64,000 nt of DNA from Cryomorpha sp963748925 (lineage in GTDB: Bacteria; Bacteroidota; Bacteroidia; Flavobacteriales_D; Cryomorphaceae). Shown here one piece after another: positions 8,387 through 17,665 of the stretch (position 1 is the stretch's first letter; each line of letters opens with the position of its first letter). The position numbers and the translations under genes were made by a program. Location: the NCBI GenBank assembly GCA_963748925.1, contig CAVVKG010000004.1, forward strand, positions 24,193-88,192. Direction: 5' to 3'. The notes under the pieces are model-generated. The model did no database searches and was not told the origin of the DNA. It saw nothing but the letters and a program-made list of their open reading frames with translations.

Positions 8387-9649
8387 CTATATTTCTCCGT
8401 CTAAATCACCCATCCGTTGTGAAATCACCAGGCTAAGTAACACAAAAGCTGCAAACATAAAAAAACCGGTCTGCAGGCTTGACTGATTGGTAGTGAGAAT
8501 ATCAGCATTCCTGGTAAGCCCCTCTAGCTGACCTAATTGTTCTGATACTATTCCCGAAAACCCTATATAAGACATAAAGATTGCTACCACCATCACATCT
8601 GCCATGGACCATTTCCCGGTTTTAAAAATCATAAATCGCAGGAATTTCCTATGGCGCCTTGCCGGATAAAAAATAAAAACGAGAGATGAAATAAGCTTGC
8701 TGAGCGGAAACAAAACGCTAAATGCCAGCACGAGAAAACCAACAGCCAGCAAGTCTGGCTTTCCCTGTTGTGCCATAAGCTGAACAACCTCCAGAATACT
8801 CTTACTCTTGAAGAAAATAACCTGATCTGTAAACCGCACCGGTTCGCCTAGTAGTTGAAACCTCATCTCAGCGATTCGTGCATCAATTTCGATCATGGGA
8901 AGAAGTATGCCTAAAAGCAAGGGTAAAAAAGCTGTGAAAATTACAATAGCCAATTCACGCCTTTTAATATGCCGGACAACGAGCAGGGCTGTAATCAAAG
9001 CGGCAAGTACTGCATAGAGGGCATAACTTAAAGGCTGTTTCTGAGCTTGCAAATCAGCACTTCGCTTTCGTAAGGCTATGAGCGCCTCCTCGCGCGATTC
9101 TTTCCCATACCGATTAAGGATTTCATTATGTAAAGTATAATCGGTCTCTGCGAATGTGCTGTCAGCATAATTATCTATTTTATCCAGAATGTAATCGCGG
9201 AGGTCTTTGCGATTTTTAGGATCATCAATAAAGCGCATAATCTGCTCGGTAAATTCGGGAATATTACGCTTCATATTTCCGAAAATATCGAGAAAGCTCG
9301 CTCCGGCATTTTTGAAAAATCCGGTAAAACTTCCTTCATTCTCGCGCTTAAAGTTCTTTTCTAAGTCGGTAATAATCGTCGTTAGCAAATCGGAAATTCG
9401 CTTTCGCATAGTAGCGCGGTTGGCATCGGTTAGTTCCAGTTCGCCAACCTTGGCTGTGACCACTCTGGCTACTACCTTTTTCCATTCATCTACATTAAAG
9501 AGCCCATACTTTACTTTGCTTAACTCAATCACGTCTTCTTGCACTGTGCGCCTTTCGGCCTCCACTGTGTAAAGCTTCACGCTGATTACCAACGATGCAA
9601 TAAGCAGAGCGAGAAAAATTATAATCCGGGTATTCTTCATAATAAGCAT
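8387..9649 (-). CDS. PqiA-domain inner-membrane protein
   Basis: This 420-residue protein has an N-terminal membrane anchor, a soluble helical region to about residue 205, and then four or more membrane segments. The stretch 'FKTGKWSMADVMVVAIFMSYIGF' (near residues 340-362) is the hallmark of paraquat-inducible protein A domains (PF04403), which in proteobacteria belong to lipid-transport (MCE-type) membrane systems. No MCE or PqiB partner lies next to it, so the partner is unknown. An ATG three codons downstream (9640) is an equally good start. It is separated by 183 bp from the MuiA-like pseudogene. Confidence 0.75.
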   Translation of the reverse strand: MLIMKNTRIIIFLALLIASLVISVKLYTVEAERRTVQEDVIELSKVKYGLFNVDEWKKVVARVVTAKVGELELTDANRATMRKRISDLLTTIITDLEKNFKRENEGSFTGFFKNAGASFLDIFGNMKRNIPEFTEQIMRFIDDPKNRKDLRDYILDKIDNYADSTFAETDYTLHNEILNRYGKESREEALIALRKRSADLQAQKQPLSYALYAVLAALITALLVVRHIKRRELAIVIFTAFLPLLLGILLPMIEIDARIAEMRFQLLGEPVRFTDQVIFFKSKSILEVVQLMAQQGKPDLLAVGFLVLAFSVLFPLSKLISSLVFIFYPARRHRKFLRFMIFKTGKWSMADVMVVAIFMSYIGFSGIVSEQLGQLEGLTRNADILTTNQSSLQTGFFMFAAFVLLSLVISQRMGDLDGEI

Positions 9650-9813
9650 GCCTTTGGCATCGCTAAGATGGTTCCTTTTTTAAGATTGAAGAAATCAAAT
9701 GCATTTCAATCAAATCTCAGAATCGAATAAATCGCTCATCACGAAATCTAACCGCTCATAAACTGCCAATACCGGTTTATTTTTTTTAACAAAACGAAAG
9801 TAACATTTACCTA

Positions 9814-9821
9814 TACATTTG
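9814..9821 (+). promoter_or_regulatory. Candidate Bacteroidota -7 element TACATTTG
   Basis: TACATTTG fits the Bacteroidota -7 consensus TAnnTTTG and lies 53 bp upstream of the secreted-protein start at 9875. The leader after it is A/C-rich with repeated 'AAACAAAC' words. I do not see a good TTG at the -33 distance, so the call is tentative. Confidence 0.4.
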
Positions 9822-9874
9822 AGTCAGACAAACAACAAACAAACACTAAACTAACATTAAACAAACTAAACATT

Positions 9875-10483
9875 ATGAAAAATTTAAGACATTTATTCGC
9901 TCTGGGAACGTTTATTTTAGGCACAATTGGTGCCACTGCCCAAACTTCAAATGCTCCAATGTATGCTGATCTCGCACTTACAGCGGAAAAAACCTATACC
10001 ACATCAGAAAAGATAATAAGGGAAGTTGATAAAATTGTAAAATTATCAGATGATCTGATTGATGCAGACGAGAAGCAGGCACTAAGAATTAAAGAGAAAA
10101 TTGCTTCAAAACAGGCCCGGATTAGTGAGCTCAAAGACAAACTAGAAGCAGAATCGGCTTTGTCGGAAAACCGTCAGATGGTTATTCCTTTTAAAAAACA
10201 CGAATTTGACATTGCCGAGAATTCACTTCAGCTCAATGATTTTGATGCGAAGAGAAACGGTAGCTTTGACAGTTTTGTTTTACAATTAGAAACTAAGAAT
10301 GTCGGAAAAGCTACAATTGATATTGTTTCACCCGGTGGAGAATTACTGGAAACCATAGTGGTATCAGATTTCAATGGAAAGCTAAGAGAACAGATTGAGC
10401 TGAACTCAGAAGCTGGTAAGATATACTTCTTGCATATAACTGTTGGTAACGAAGCAACTACTAAAAGACTACGGTTTATATAA
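9875..10483 (+). CDS. Secreted coiled-coil protein with a T9SS-like C-terminal domain
   Basis: This 202-residue protein has a signal peptide ending 'GATAQ', a charged helical region (residues ~45-105) likely to form a coiled coil, and a C-terminal beta domain. The C-terminal ~75 residues ('VGKATIDIVSPGGELLETIV' through 'GKIYFLHITVGNEATTKRLRFI') follow the strand pattern of a type A Por sorting domain, though the usual 'YPNP' start is missing. It would therefore be exported and perhaps delivered by the type IX system. The function is not recognised. It stands alone, with a candidate promoter upstream and a strong terminator 22 bp after the stop. Confidence 0.7.
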   Translation: MKNLRHLFALGTFILGTIGATAQTSNAPMYADLALTAEKTYTTSEKIIREVDKIVKLSDDLIDADEKQALRIKEKIASKQARISELKDKLEAESALSENRQMVIPFKKHEFDIAENSLQLNDFDAKRNGSFDSFVLQLETKNVGKATIDIVSPGGELLETIVVSDFNGKLREQIELNSEAGKIYFLHITVGNEATTKRLRFI

Positions 10484-10504
10484 TTGCCCTCAAAACTAAA
10501 ATCA

Positions 10505-10537
10505 AACCACCGGTCAGTATTGATCGGTGGTTTTTTT
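10505..10537 (+). terminator. Rho-independent terminator
   Basis: Stem ACCACCGGTCA/TGATCGGTGGT with a 4-nt loop, followed by a run of seven T. It lies 22 bp after the stop of the secreted coiled-coil protein gene. Confidence 0.92.
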
Positions 10538-10750
10538 GTAATTACTAACCTACTATCCATCCGTTTATATATCAAATACAGCGCTATTCGCCGCAAGGCC
10601 AGCTCCGGAAATGTAGATTTCACATACCTCTTATTAATTAAATTCAATAAGAAAAAAACAAAATGCTCTATTCTTTGGTTAACTTTATGAATCCAGCTTT
10701 CTATGCTTAAGAGCATGAAAGTAATTTTATAATTCATAAACCAGAAAACC

Positions 10751-13534
10751 ATGACTAACCACCCATACGATATTGAGAAAGAGTTAAACAGTTCATACGG
10801 TAAGCTAAAATACTTCAGCCTCACCGAACTGGAGAATCAAGGAAAAAACATTTCCAAACTTCCTTTCTCGATACGGATATTGCTGGAAAACGTATTGCGT
10901 AATTATGACGATTTTGGCGTAACTAAAGAAAATATCGAAACTATTCTTAACTGGAAACCAGAAGGTAGTGATAAAGATATTCCATATAAGCCTGCCCGTG
11001 TTCTTATGCAGGATTTCACCGGTGTTCCTGCTGTAGTTGATATTGCATCACTTCGCGCAGAAGCTGAACGTAAAGGAAAAGATCCGCAAAAGATCAACCC
11101 GGTTATTCCAGTTGATTTGGTAATTGACCATTCTGTTCAGGTAGATTATTTTGGGACAAATTACTCCTACGAAAAAAATGTAGAAAAAGAATACGAGCGC
11201 AACAGCGAGCGCTACCAGCTATTGAAATGGGCGCAAAAAGCTTTCAACAATTTCTCAGTAGTACCGCCGGGTATGGGTATTTGCCATCAGGTAAATCTGG
11301 AATATCTGGCTCAGGGGATAACAGCACGTGATGGATACGCTTTTCCCGATACCTTGGTGGGAACAGATTCTCATACACCTATGGTAAACGGTATAGGCGT
11401 TGTAGGTTGGGGAGTTGGAGGAATAGAGGCAGAAGCAGCAATTCTCGGCCAGCCTATTTACTTCATTATGCCGGAGGTTATTGGCCTTCGTCTTACCGGC
11501 CAGTTGCAACCTGGAACAACAGCGACCGATATGGTTCTTACCATTACTAAACTACTCCGCGATCATGGTGTGGTAGGAAAGTTTGTGGAAGTTTTTGGCC
11601 CCGGACTCGATCACTTATCAATCCCGGATAGAGCTACTATAAGCAATATGTCTCCTGAGTTTGGTTGTACTGTAACGTATTTCCCTATTGATGATCAAAC
11701 GCTTCGTTACATGGCTAACACCAATCGTTCGCCTGAGCAAATAGAACTGGTAGAAGATTATTGTAAAGCCAATATGTTATGGCGCGAAAACGAAGATAAA
11801 ATAAACTATACTGAAGTATTAGAGCTTGATCTCGACACGGTTGTGCCAACAGTTGCCGGCCCCAAGCGCCCTCAGGATAAAATTGAGTTAACTGAATTTA
11901 ATAGCACCTTTCAAAAGTTGCTTCAGGAAGTTCACGGACGTTCATACATAAAACCATCTGAACGGGAAGTAGCACGATGGCTCGCCGAAGGTGGAAGCCC
12001 TAAAACCGAGATGGAAAATACGGGTAACACTGGAGTTGCCACAGAGGTGAAAGCTGAGAAAAAAAACGGTTTAAAAACTGTAAGTATTTCGACCAGAAAC
12101 GAACAGTACACAATTAGCGACGGATCTGTAGTAATAGCGGCCATTACAAGCTGCACCAACACTTCCAATCCAAGCGTAATGATCGGTGCAGGACTGGTGG
12201 CTAAAAAGGCCGTAGAGCGTGGAATCGATGTAAAACCGTGGGTTAAAACGAGTTTAGCCCCTGGATCTAAAGTAGTTACAGACTACCTGACCTCAGCTAA
12301 TTTGTTAAAAGATTTGGAGGCACTGCGCTTTCACCTGGTAGGTTATGGCTGTACAAGCTGTATCGGAAACAGCGGCCCTCTCCCACCCGACATTGCTAAA
12401 GCTGTTGAAGAAAATGATCTTGTAGTAGCTTCAGTCCTTTCTGGGAATAGAAATTTTGAGGCCCGTGTGCACCCGCAGGTCAAAATGAATTTCCTCATGT
12501 CGCCAATGCTTGTAGTAGCATTTGCATTAGCCGGTAGAGTAGATATTGACCTCAATAATGAACCCCTTGGTTATGACAGCAATTCAGAACCAGTTTATCT
12601 AAAAGATATCTGGCCTACGAGCGAAGAAATCCGTGAAGTAATGAGCGATGTACTCACAGCGAAGGATTATGAAAGAAGTTATGGTGAAATATTTGATGGA
12701 AATGAGCAATGGAGAGCGTTAAAGGCACCCGAATCAAAGAGCTATCAATGGGATTCTGATTCAACTTACATTAAGGAAGCACCATTTTTTAAAAATCTAC
12801 CAAGTGAGGTGAAAGATGCTGAAGATATAAAAGGAGCTTATCCTCTTCTAGTTTTGGGAGATTCTATAACCACAGACCATATATCACCTGCCGGGTCTTT
12901 TAGTAAAATATCTGCTGCCGGCAATTACCTGATTAACCGTGGTGTCGAGCGACTCGATTTCAATTCATACGGCTCACGAAGAGGAAATGATGAAGTTATG
13001 ACGCGTGGTACTTTTGCCAATGTGCGAATTAAAAACCAACTTGTGGGAAAAGAAGGTGGATACACCGAGTACATTCCTACAGGGGAAGAGATGACCGTAT
13101 TTGATGCGGCTAATAAATACCGCGAAAGCAATACACCTTTGGTTGTTCTTGCCGGAAAGGAATACGGAAGCGGATCATCTCGTGACTGGGCGGCAAAAGG
13201 AACCTATTTATTAGGAATAAAAGCCGTTATAGCCGACAGTTATGAACGAATCCATCGCAGCAATCTGGTTCAAATGGGTGTTCTGCCTCTGAGCTATGTA
13301 GATGGTGCTACTGCAAAAAGTCTAGGCCTGACAGGAAAAGAAAAATTCAATATTACCGGAATTGCCGACAACTTAACACCCGGAAAAAAACTTCAGGTTA
13401 CTGCCCACAAAGAAAATGGCGAAACTCTGGAGTTTGAAGTTGAAGCCCGATTGGATTCTGAAATCGAAATCGCCTATTATAAAAATGGAGGTATATTGCA
13501 ATATGTATTGCGTAATTTCCTGAAAAATGACTAA
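10751..13534 (+). CDS. acnA: Aconitate hydratase (AcnA/IRP1 type)
   Basis: This 927-residue aconitase isomerises citrate to isocitrate in the cytoplasmic TCA cycle. The [4Fe-4S] ligands are present: Cys468 in 'SCTNTSNPS', and Cys534 and Cys537 in 'GYGCTSCIGNSG'. The N-terminal 'LVGTDSHTPMVNGIGVVGWG' and the swivel-domain 'LLVLGDSITTDHISPAGS' and 'GKEYGSGSSRDWAAKG' motifs mark the AcnA/IRP1 family rather than AcnB. Residues ~405-440 form a low-complexity Lys/Glu linker. The ATG at 10751 gives the normal N terminus. It is a single-gene unit: a terminator precedes it (10505-10537) and another follows it. Confidence 0.96.
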   Translation: MTNHPYDIEKELNSSYGKLKYFSLTELENQGKNISKLPFSIRILLENVLRNYDDFGVTKENIETILNWKPEGSDKDIPYKPARVLMQDFTGVPAVVDIASLRAEAERKGKDPQKINPVIPVDLVIDHSVQVDYFGTNYSYEKNVEKEYERNSERYQLLKWAQKAFNNFSVVPPGMGICHQVNLEYLAQGITARDGYAFPDTLVGTDSHTPMVNGIGVVGWGVGGIEAEAAILGQPIYFIMPEVIGLRLTGQLQPGTTATDMVLTITKLLRDHGVVGKFVEVFGPGLDHLSIPDRATISNMSPEFGCTVTYFPIDDQTLRYMANTNRSPEQIELVEDYCKANMLWRENEDKINYTEVLELDLDTVVPTVAGPKRPQDKIELTEFNSTFQKLLQEVHGRSYIKPSEREVARWLAEGGSPKTEMENTGNTGVATEVKAEKKNGLKTVSISTRNEQYTISDGSVVIAAITSCTNTSNPSVMIGAGLVAKKAVERGIDVKPWVKTSLAPGSKVVTDYLTSANLLKDLEALRFHLVGYGCTSCIGNSGPLPPDIAKAVEENDLVVASVLSGNRNFEARVHPQVKMNFLMSPMLVVAFALAGRVDIDLNNEPLGYDSNSEPVYLKDIWPTSEEIREVMSDVLTAKDYERSYGEIFDGNEQWRALKAPESKSYQWDSDSTYIKEAPFFKNLPSEVKDAEDIKGAYPLLVLGDSITTDHISPAGSFSKISAAGNYLINRGVERLDFNSYGSRRGNDEVMTRGTFANVRIKNQLVGKEGGYTEYIPTGEEMTVFDAANKYRESNTPLVVLAGKEYGSGSSRDWAAKGTYLLGIKAVIADSYERIHRSNLVQMGVLPLSYVDGATAKSLGLTGKEKFNITGIADNLTPGKKLQVTAHKENGETLEFEVEARLDSEIEIAYYKNGGILQYVLRNFLKND

Positions 13535-13564
13535 GCCATTCAATTGGATCTAAATTAAATATCA

Positions 13565-13599
13565 AAAGCCGCGCTGACTAAACATCAACGCGGCTTTTT
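13565..13599 (+). terminator. Rho-independent terminator after acnA
   Basis: Stem AAAGCCGCG/CGCGGCTTT with a 15-nt loop, then TTTTT. It lies 30 bp past the acnA stop. The mirrored A-tract means it could also stop transcription arriving from the convergent gene that ends at 13620. Confidence 0.9.
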
Positions 13600-13619
13600 C
13601 CATTCACCAAATCAAAAAA

Positions 13620-15983
13620 TTATTCTGGAAGTGAAACGCCTTCCATCCCAAAGTTGACGCCCAAAAGAGATAAATCTACGACGTTAACAAAAGAGTCACA
13701 ATTTAGGTTAGCCGTTGGCAAATAATTTGAATCACTCGGAGTGCTTCCAAAACTCGAAGCAAAAATAGATAAGTCCGTAATGTTTATGGAGTTACTATTA
13801 TTTAAATCTCCACGCACCAGATTATCAAGCGTGATATTGTTAACTCCTGAGCTGAGGGTATAATCATTTAACGATACCCGCAATGCACCCATGACTTCTA
13901 TGTAGATATCAACCGTTCCCACCGGCATATTTGAAACTGTAATGGAAGTAAAATTGTTATATCCGCTGGTGATTTCTATGACCGGTATATTAAATTCCGG
14001 AATAAACGTTCGCACTACTACTTGCCTTTGACCACAAGATAACTCAAAGGGAATAGTAAAGTTAATAGTAGCTCCCAATGGGATTCCTGCACATTCACAA
14101 TTATCCCTGACATAATCTCCATGAGTTGAATTGTTAGAATCAGCGCAGGGATCACCAAAGTTTTTTTCCAAAAATGAACAGTCAAATCCATTGGTTTCAG
14201 TAAGCTCAAATGAATGATAAAAAGAGCCACCTGCTTTTTTAGAAACAACAAAATAATAAGTCACACCCGCTGAAATGGGTATATTATTTATGTCAAGGTT
14301 ATTTTCTGTGTTTGTATATCCCCATGCATGTGTTGATTGGAAAGGGCATCCGGTAAAAACCCATATTGCCATAGAATCTCCAAGACCATACAGGGAAGCT
14401 CTTACAAATTGATCTTCTTCAGGAGTATAGCTATACACCACATCGATTCCGTTTAAATAATCTGCCGATAAATCTCCTGACCCCACAGCGTTAGGTATTG
14501 CAGGAGGTACATCAGTTTGATTATAGTCGTTACCTAAGAATTTTGTATTGCCATCAAGTTCATAAGGTAGCCCGGCTATTTCCAGAGGATGTTCACACGT
14601 GGGACCATTAGAAGGCTCCAATGTAAAGGTGTAGAGATAATCTGCGGCACTAATAAAGCTTGAGAGAACAAAATAATAGGTTTCACCGGCCTCAACTGCC
14701 ATATTTTTTATTTCCCGATTAAAACTATTAGAACCTAGACCATAATCCCAGCCTATGGTAGCATTGAATGGACAACCAGACAATACAGTTAAGCATGACT
14801 GGTCTTGATTGGGTGTGCTTCTTGCATCAACATACCCATCACTCGTGGGCGAATAGGCATAAACTACTTCTGGCCCATTAAAGAAAAAATTACCGAAATT
14901 TCCATTTGAGTTTGGATCTTGAATGGGCTGAGGCAGACTCTGGCCATAATCATTACTAAAATCAGATAATCTTTCCTGACTCGTATATGGGAGATTATTA
15001 ACCGCAAAAGGAAGCTCGCAATTATGCCCGGGAGATTCTTTAAGCGAAAACTCATAATTATAGTTCGCACTTGCTTGCGAGCTTGAAAGCACAAAGTAAT
15101 ATGTTTCTCCACTTGCTACCGGTATATTTCGCAGCGCATTGCTTTCTTCACCATTAGAATAATCCCAAGCCACGGTTTGTGTAAAGGGACATCCCGTGAA
15201 GACGTAAATACTCGAAAACGCAGAATTTGCATCGGATTCTACATCTACATATCCGTCATCTGACGGAGTGTAGGCATAAACTACCTCTTTTCCATTCAAA
15301 TAAAAAGTAGAATAAGGTACTTCAAATATAGCATTTGCGGAAGCTGGAGGAACATCCGTATTATTATAGTCATTTCCATACCCCTCTAATTGATCTGAAT
15401 CCGAGAATGGCAGGCTGGTAATGTCCTTTGGTCCCTCACAAACGTATCCGTTGTATTCATTTAAAAAAAAAGAATAGTCAAAACTCCCAAACGATAAGCC
15501 GGTGGAAATTACAAAGTAATATGTTTCTCCCTCTATTACTGGAATAGCTTGAATGGAGCTAATTCCTGGTGATGTAGAATAATCCCAACCTACTACAGAT
15601 TGAAATGGACAACCGGTAAACACATGAATACTTGTAAATGATGCATCACCAAGCAGTAACGTTGCGACATATCCGTCGTCGACCGCCGTGTAAGCGTAAA
15701 CCACTTCAGGTCCATTTAAAAAGTTAGGTAGATAAACTTCATCATGAATTGCATCCGGCGATTCCGAAGGTGCATCATTTTGATTATAATCATTACCATA
15801 GTCGGTATTAGTTCCTGTTGCGCTATAGGGAAGGCTAGTTATGTTTATTGGTGTTGAACATACATTTCCTACCTGACCTTGAATTTTAGTTAAGCAAAGT
15901 AGCCATGAAACAAGAAGGAAAATTCGAAGTAGTAAAAATTTAGATGGGTAACTGAAAAAGTTAAAACGGTAAATGACATTCAT
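13620..15983 (-). CDS. Large secreted protein with four repeated modules and dockerin-like end
   Basis: This 787-residue exported protein has a signal region (residues ~15-37, ending 'IQGQ') and then four modules of about 140 residues beginning at Cys42, Cys182, Cys322 and Cys463. Each module runs 'C..P..I..LPY', 'GNDYNQ.D.P', 'G.EVVYAYTP..DGYV', 'VFTGCPF...GWDY' and 'AGETYYFVLS', a beta-sandwich pattern like bacterial pre-peptidase C-terminal domains. After a 'DPCADSNNST' loop and another beta domain, it ends with two EF-hand-like dockerin-type loops ('GDLNNSNSINITDLSIF', 'ANLNCDSFVNVVDLSLLGVNFG'). No classical T9SS tail is visible. A one-module paralogue lies upstream. The palindrome TCACCCAAATAGGTGA lies 82 bp upstream of the start. 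Confidence 0.85.
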   Translation of the reverse strand: MNVIYRFNFFSYPSKFLLLRIFLLVSWLLCLTKIQGQVGNVCSTPINITSLPYSATGTNTDYGNDYNQNDAPSESPDAIHDEVYLPNFLNGPEVVYAYTAVDDGYVATLLLGDASFTSIHVFTGCPFQSVVGWDYSTSPGISSIQAIPVIEGETYYFVISTGLSFGSFDYSFFLNEYNGYVCEGPKDITSLPFSDSDQLEGYGNDYNNTDVPPASANAIFEVPYSTFYLNGKEVVYAYTPSDDGYVDVESDANSAFSSIYVFTGCPFTQTVAWDYSNGEESNALRNIPVASGETYYFVLSSSQASANYNYEFSLKESPGHNCELPFAVNNLPYTSQERLSDFSNDYGQSLPQPIQDPNSNGNFGNFFFNGPEVVYAYSPTSDGYVDARSTPNQDQSCLTVLSGCPFNATIGWDYGLGSNSFNREIKNMAVEAGETYYFVLSSFISAADYLYTFTLEPSNGPTCEHPLEIAGLPYELDGNTKFLGNDYNQTDVPPAIPNAVGSGDLSADYLNGIDVVYSYTPEEDQFVRASLYGLGDSMAIWVFTGCPFQSTHAWGYTNTENNLDINNIPISAGVTYYFVVSKKAGGSFYHSFELTETNGFDCSFLEKNFGDPCADSNNSTHGDYVRDNCECAGIPLGATINFTIPFELSCGQRQVVVRTFIPEFNIPVIEITSGYNNFTSITVSNMPVGTVDIYIEVMGALRVSLNDYTLSSGVNNITLDNLVRGDLNNSNSINITDLSIFASSFGSTPSDSNYLPTANLNCDSFVNVVDLSLLGVNFGMEGVSLPE

Positions 15984-16064
15984 ATTTTCAAAGTTTTTTG
16001 ATTGGTAAGTGAAGAACAGTTTAAAATTGAGTGCGCAAGATAACGTGTCAAAATAATGGGCCTG

Positions 16065-16080
16065 TCACCCAAATAGGTGA
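16065..16080 (-). promoter_or_regulatory. Palindromic operator candidate TCACC-N6-GGTGA (copy 1)
   Basis: TCACCCAAATAGGTGA followed by TTTTA lies 82 bp upstream of the four-module secreted protein. The same inverted repeat, with nearly the same centre and 3' flank, is found at 17418 and 49914, upstream of other minus-strand genes. The regulator is unknown. Confidence 0.6.
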
Positions 16081-16130
16081 TTTTAAGATTGATAAGGTAC
16101 ATTTTGATAAAGCTGTGCATAATATCAAAC

Positions 16131-16163
16131 GCCGCACAGACTCTTAACCTGTGCGGCATTTTT
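16131..16163. terminator. GC-rich hairpin, possible terminator
   Basis: Stem GCCGCACAG/CTGTGCGGC with a 9-nt loop, next to the 3' end of the gene at 16192-17295. The T-run (ATTTTT) is on the plus side, so it is a weaker terminator for the minus-strand gene it follows than the hairpin alone suggests. Confidence 0.6.
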
Positions 16164-16191
16164 CTTCCTTGATACCAATAAAGGAAAGTAA

Positions 16192-17295
16192 TTAAGGTAG
16201 CGAGACGCCTTGCATTCCAAAGTTGGCGCCCAATAGAGATAAGTCGATCACATTAATACTGGAATCGCAGTTTAGATTAGCCAAAGGATTATAGCCTTCA
16301 CCACCCTCAACACTTCCAAAAGCAGAGTTAAATACTGAAAAATCTTGCACATTTATACCATTATTGCCATTTAAATCACCCACAATGACAGGTGGAAAAT
16401 CAATGGCATTTGTACCTTGATTAATCGTATAGCTGCTCATTACAAAACTGAGCATGCCATCCATATTGATATAAATATCATAGGTCCCTACTGGTATTTG
16501 GCTTACAATACTAACCGAAGAATTATTTCCTGAATAGGTACTACTCACAAGTACTAATTCATCAGTATCAGGGTAATAAAATCTGATCTGCACCCACCTA
16601 AATCCACAATTAAGAGATTGTGGTAGCGAAAAAAAAGCGGTAGCATCAGTGGAGATCCCTTCACAATTACAATCGGCTGTTACGACATCGTTAATTGTGA
16701 TATCATTTCCATCATCGCAAGTGTTACCTATATAGTTTGCCAATGTAGGACAGTCAAAAGGTGCCGACTCGTGTAGTTCAAACGTATATGAATAGGATGG
16801 ATTATTGGGATAGCTGGAAAGGACAAAGTAATAGGTTGTGCCTGCTGTTACCGGAATTGTGAGAACCTCACGCTCCTCGTTATTATAAAATAAATCCCAT
16901 CCTAAAGTAGCTTCAAATGGACAACCGGTAAAAACCCATAAAGCAGACAAATCTCCGTTTCCGAGAAGGAAAGCATCTACATAATCATCCTGAGAAGGAG
17001 TATAAGCGTAAACCACATCGAATGCGCCCAGGTAATTTTGAGCAAACGATCCGCTGCTTATAGGGTTTGCTACCGCGGGTGGAACATCGTTATACTCATA
17101 GTCGTTGCCATAAGTGGCGGTATTTCCGGAATGTGAATAAGGAAGTGACATTATTTGAAAAGGCGTTTCGCAAACATTTCCGGTTTGAGCCTGGCTCAGC
17201 AAAACGATAAAGAGCCCAACTAGTAGCAGCAATAATCGAAATAGAGGGGTTTTGTACTCCTTAAAAAGATTGAAAAAATGAGATCGGGTTTTCAT
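16192..17295 (-). CDS. Secreted protein, one-module paralogue with dockerin-like end
   Basis: This exported protein of about 367 residues is related to its downstream neighbour. It has a signal region ending 'LLSQAQ', one copy of the 'C..P..I.SLPY/GNDYEYND/VVYAYTPSQDDYV/VFTGCPF/GTTYYFVLSS' module, the 'GNTCDDGND.T.NDVV..DCNCEG' loop, a beta domain, and the same double dockerin-like ending ('GDLNGNNGINVQDFSVF', 'ANLNCDSSINVIDLSLLGANFG'). The frame opens at 17319, but I chose the ATG at 17295 because AAGGAA lies a suitable distance before it. The two genes look like a tandem duplication in which the downstream copy gained three modules. Confidence 0.85.
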   Translation of the reverse strand: MKTRSHFFNLFKEYKTPLFRLLLLLVGLFIVLLSQAQTGNVCETPFQIMSLPYSHSGNTATYGNDYEYNDVPPAVANPISSGSFAQNYLGAFDVVYAYTPSQDDYVDAFLLGNGDLSALWVFTGCPFEATLGWDLFYNNEEREVLTIPVTAGTTYYFVLSSYPNNPSYSYTFELHESAPFDCPTLANYIGNTCDDGNDITINDVVTADCNCEGISTDATAFFSLPQSLNCGFRWVQIRFYYPDTDELVLVSSTYSGNNSSVSIVSQIPVGTYDIYINMDGMLSFVMSSYTINQGTNAIDFPPVIVGDLNGNNGINVQDFSVFNSAFGSVEGGEGYNPLANLNCDSSINVIDLSLLGANFGMQGVSLP

Positions 17296-17417
17296 AACTT
17301 TAAATTCCTTTAAGATCATGCTCTACCATGGAATAATAGCAGCACATGATTGGTTAAACTGATTGGTTAATGATTAAAATACTGGGTGCAATTTAGGCCG
17401 TGGCCGCAAATCCAGCC

Positions 17418-17433
17418 TCACCCGAAAAGGTGA
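17418..17433 (-). promoter_or_regulatory. Palindromic operator candidate TCACC-N6-GGTGA (copy 2)
   Basis: TCACCCGAAAAGGTGA followed by TTTC lies 123 bp upstream of the one-module secreted protein (start 17295). It matches the copies at 16065 and 49914. The rest of the 370-bp gap (17296-17665) shows no gene. A divergent promoter for the OMP gene at 17666 would also have to lie here. Confidence 0.6.
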
Positions 17434-17665
17434 TTTCTCATTTCCGGCCGCGATTTTCTGCCCTACTTCGCGGTTAAACTCTCCACATATTCGGGGAAAC
17501 CAATACCCATTAAATAATAATAAAATAGTAGGCTGTCCGGGTTTCTCTGAAAGTGATATTGTGTACACCGCTGATATTCCGCAGTTGAGGAGTTTGGCCA
17601 TACCCGCAGAAAATATTGGCAAGGTATTCTCTCTATTAATTGAAATAACTAACGATAAAACTATT

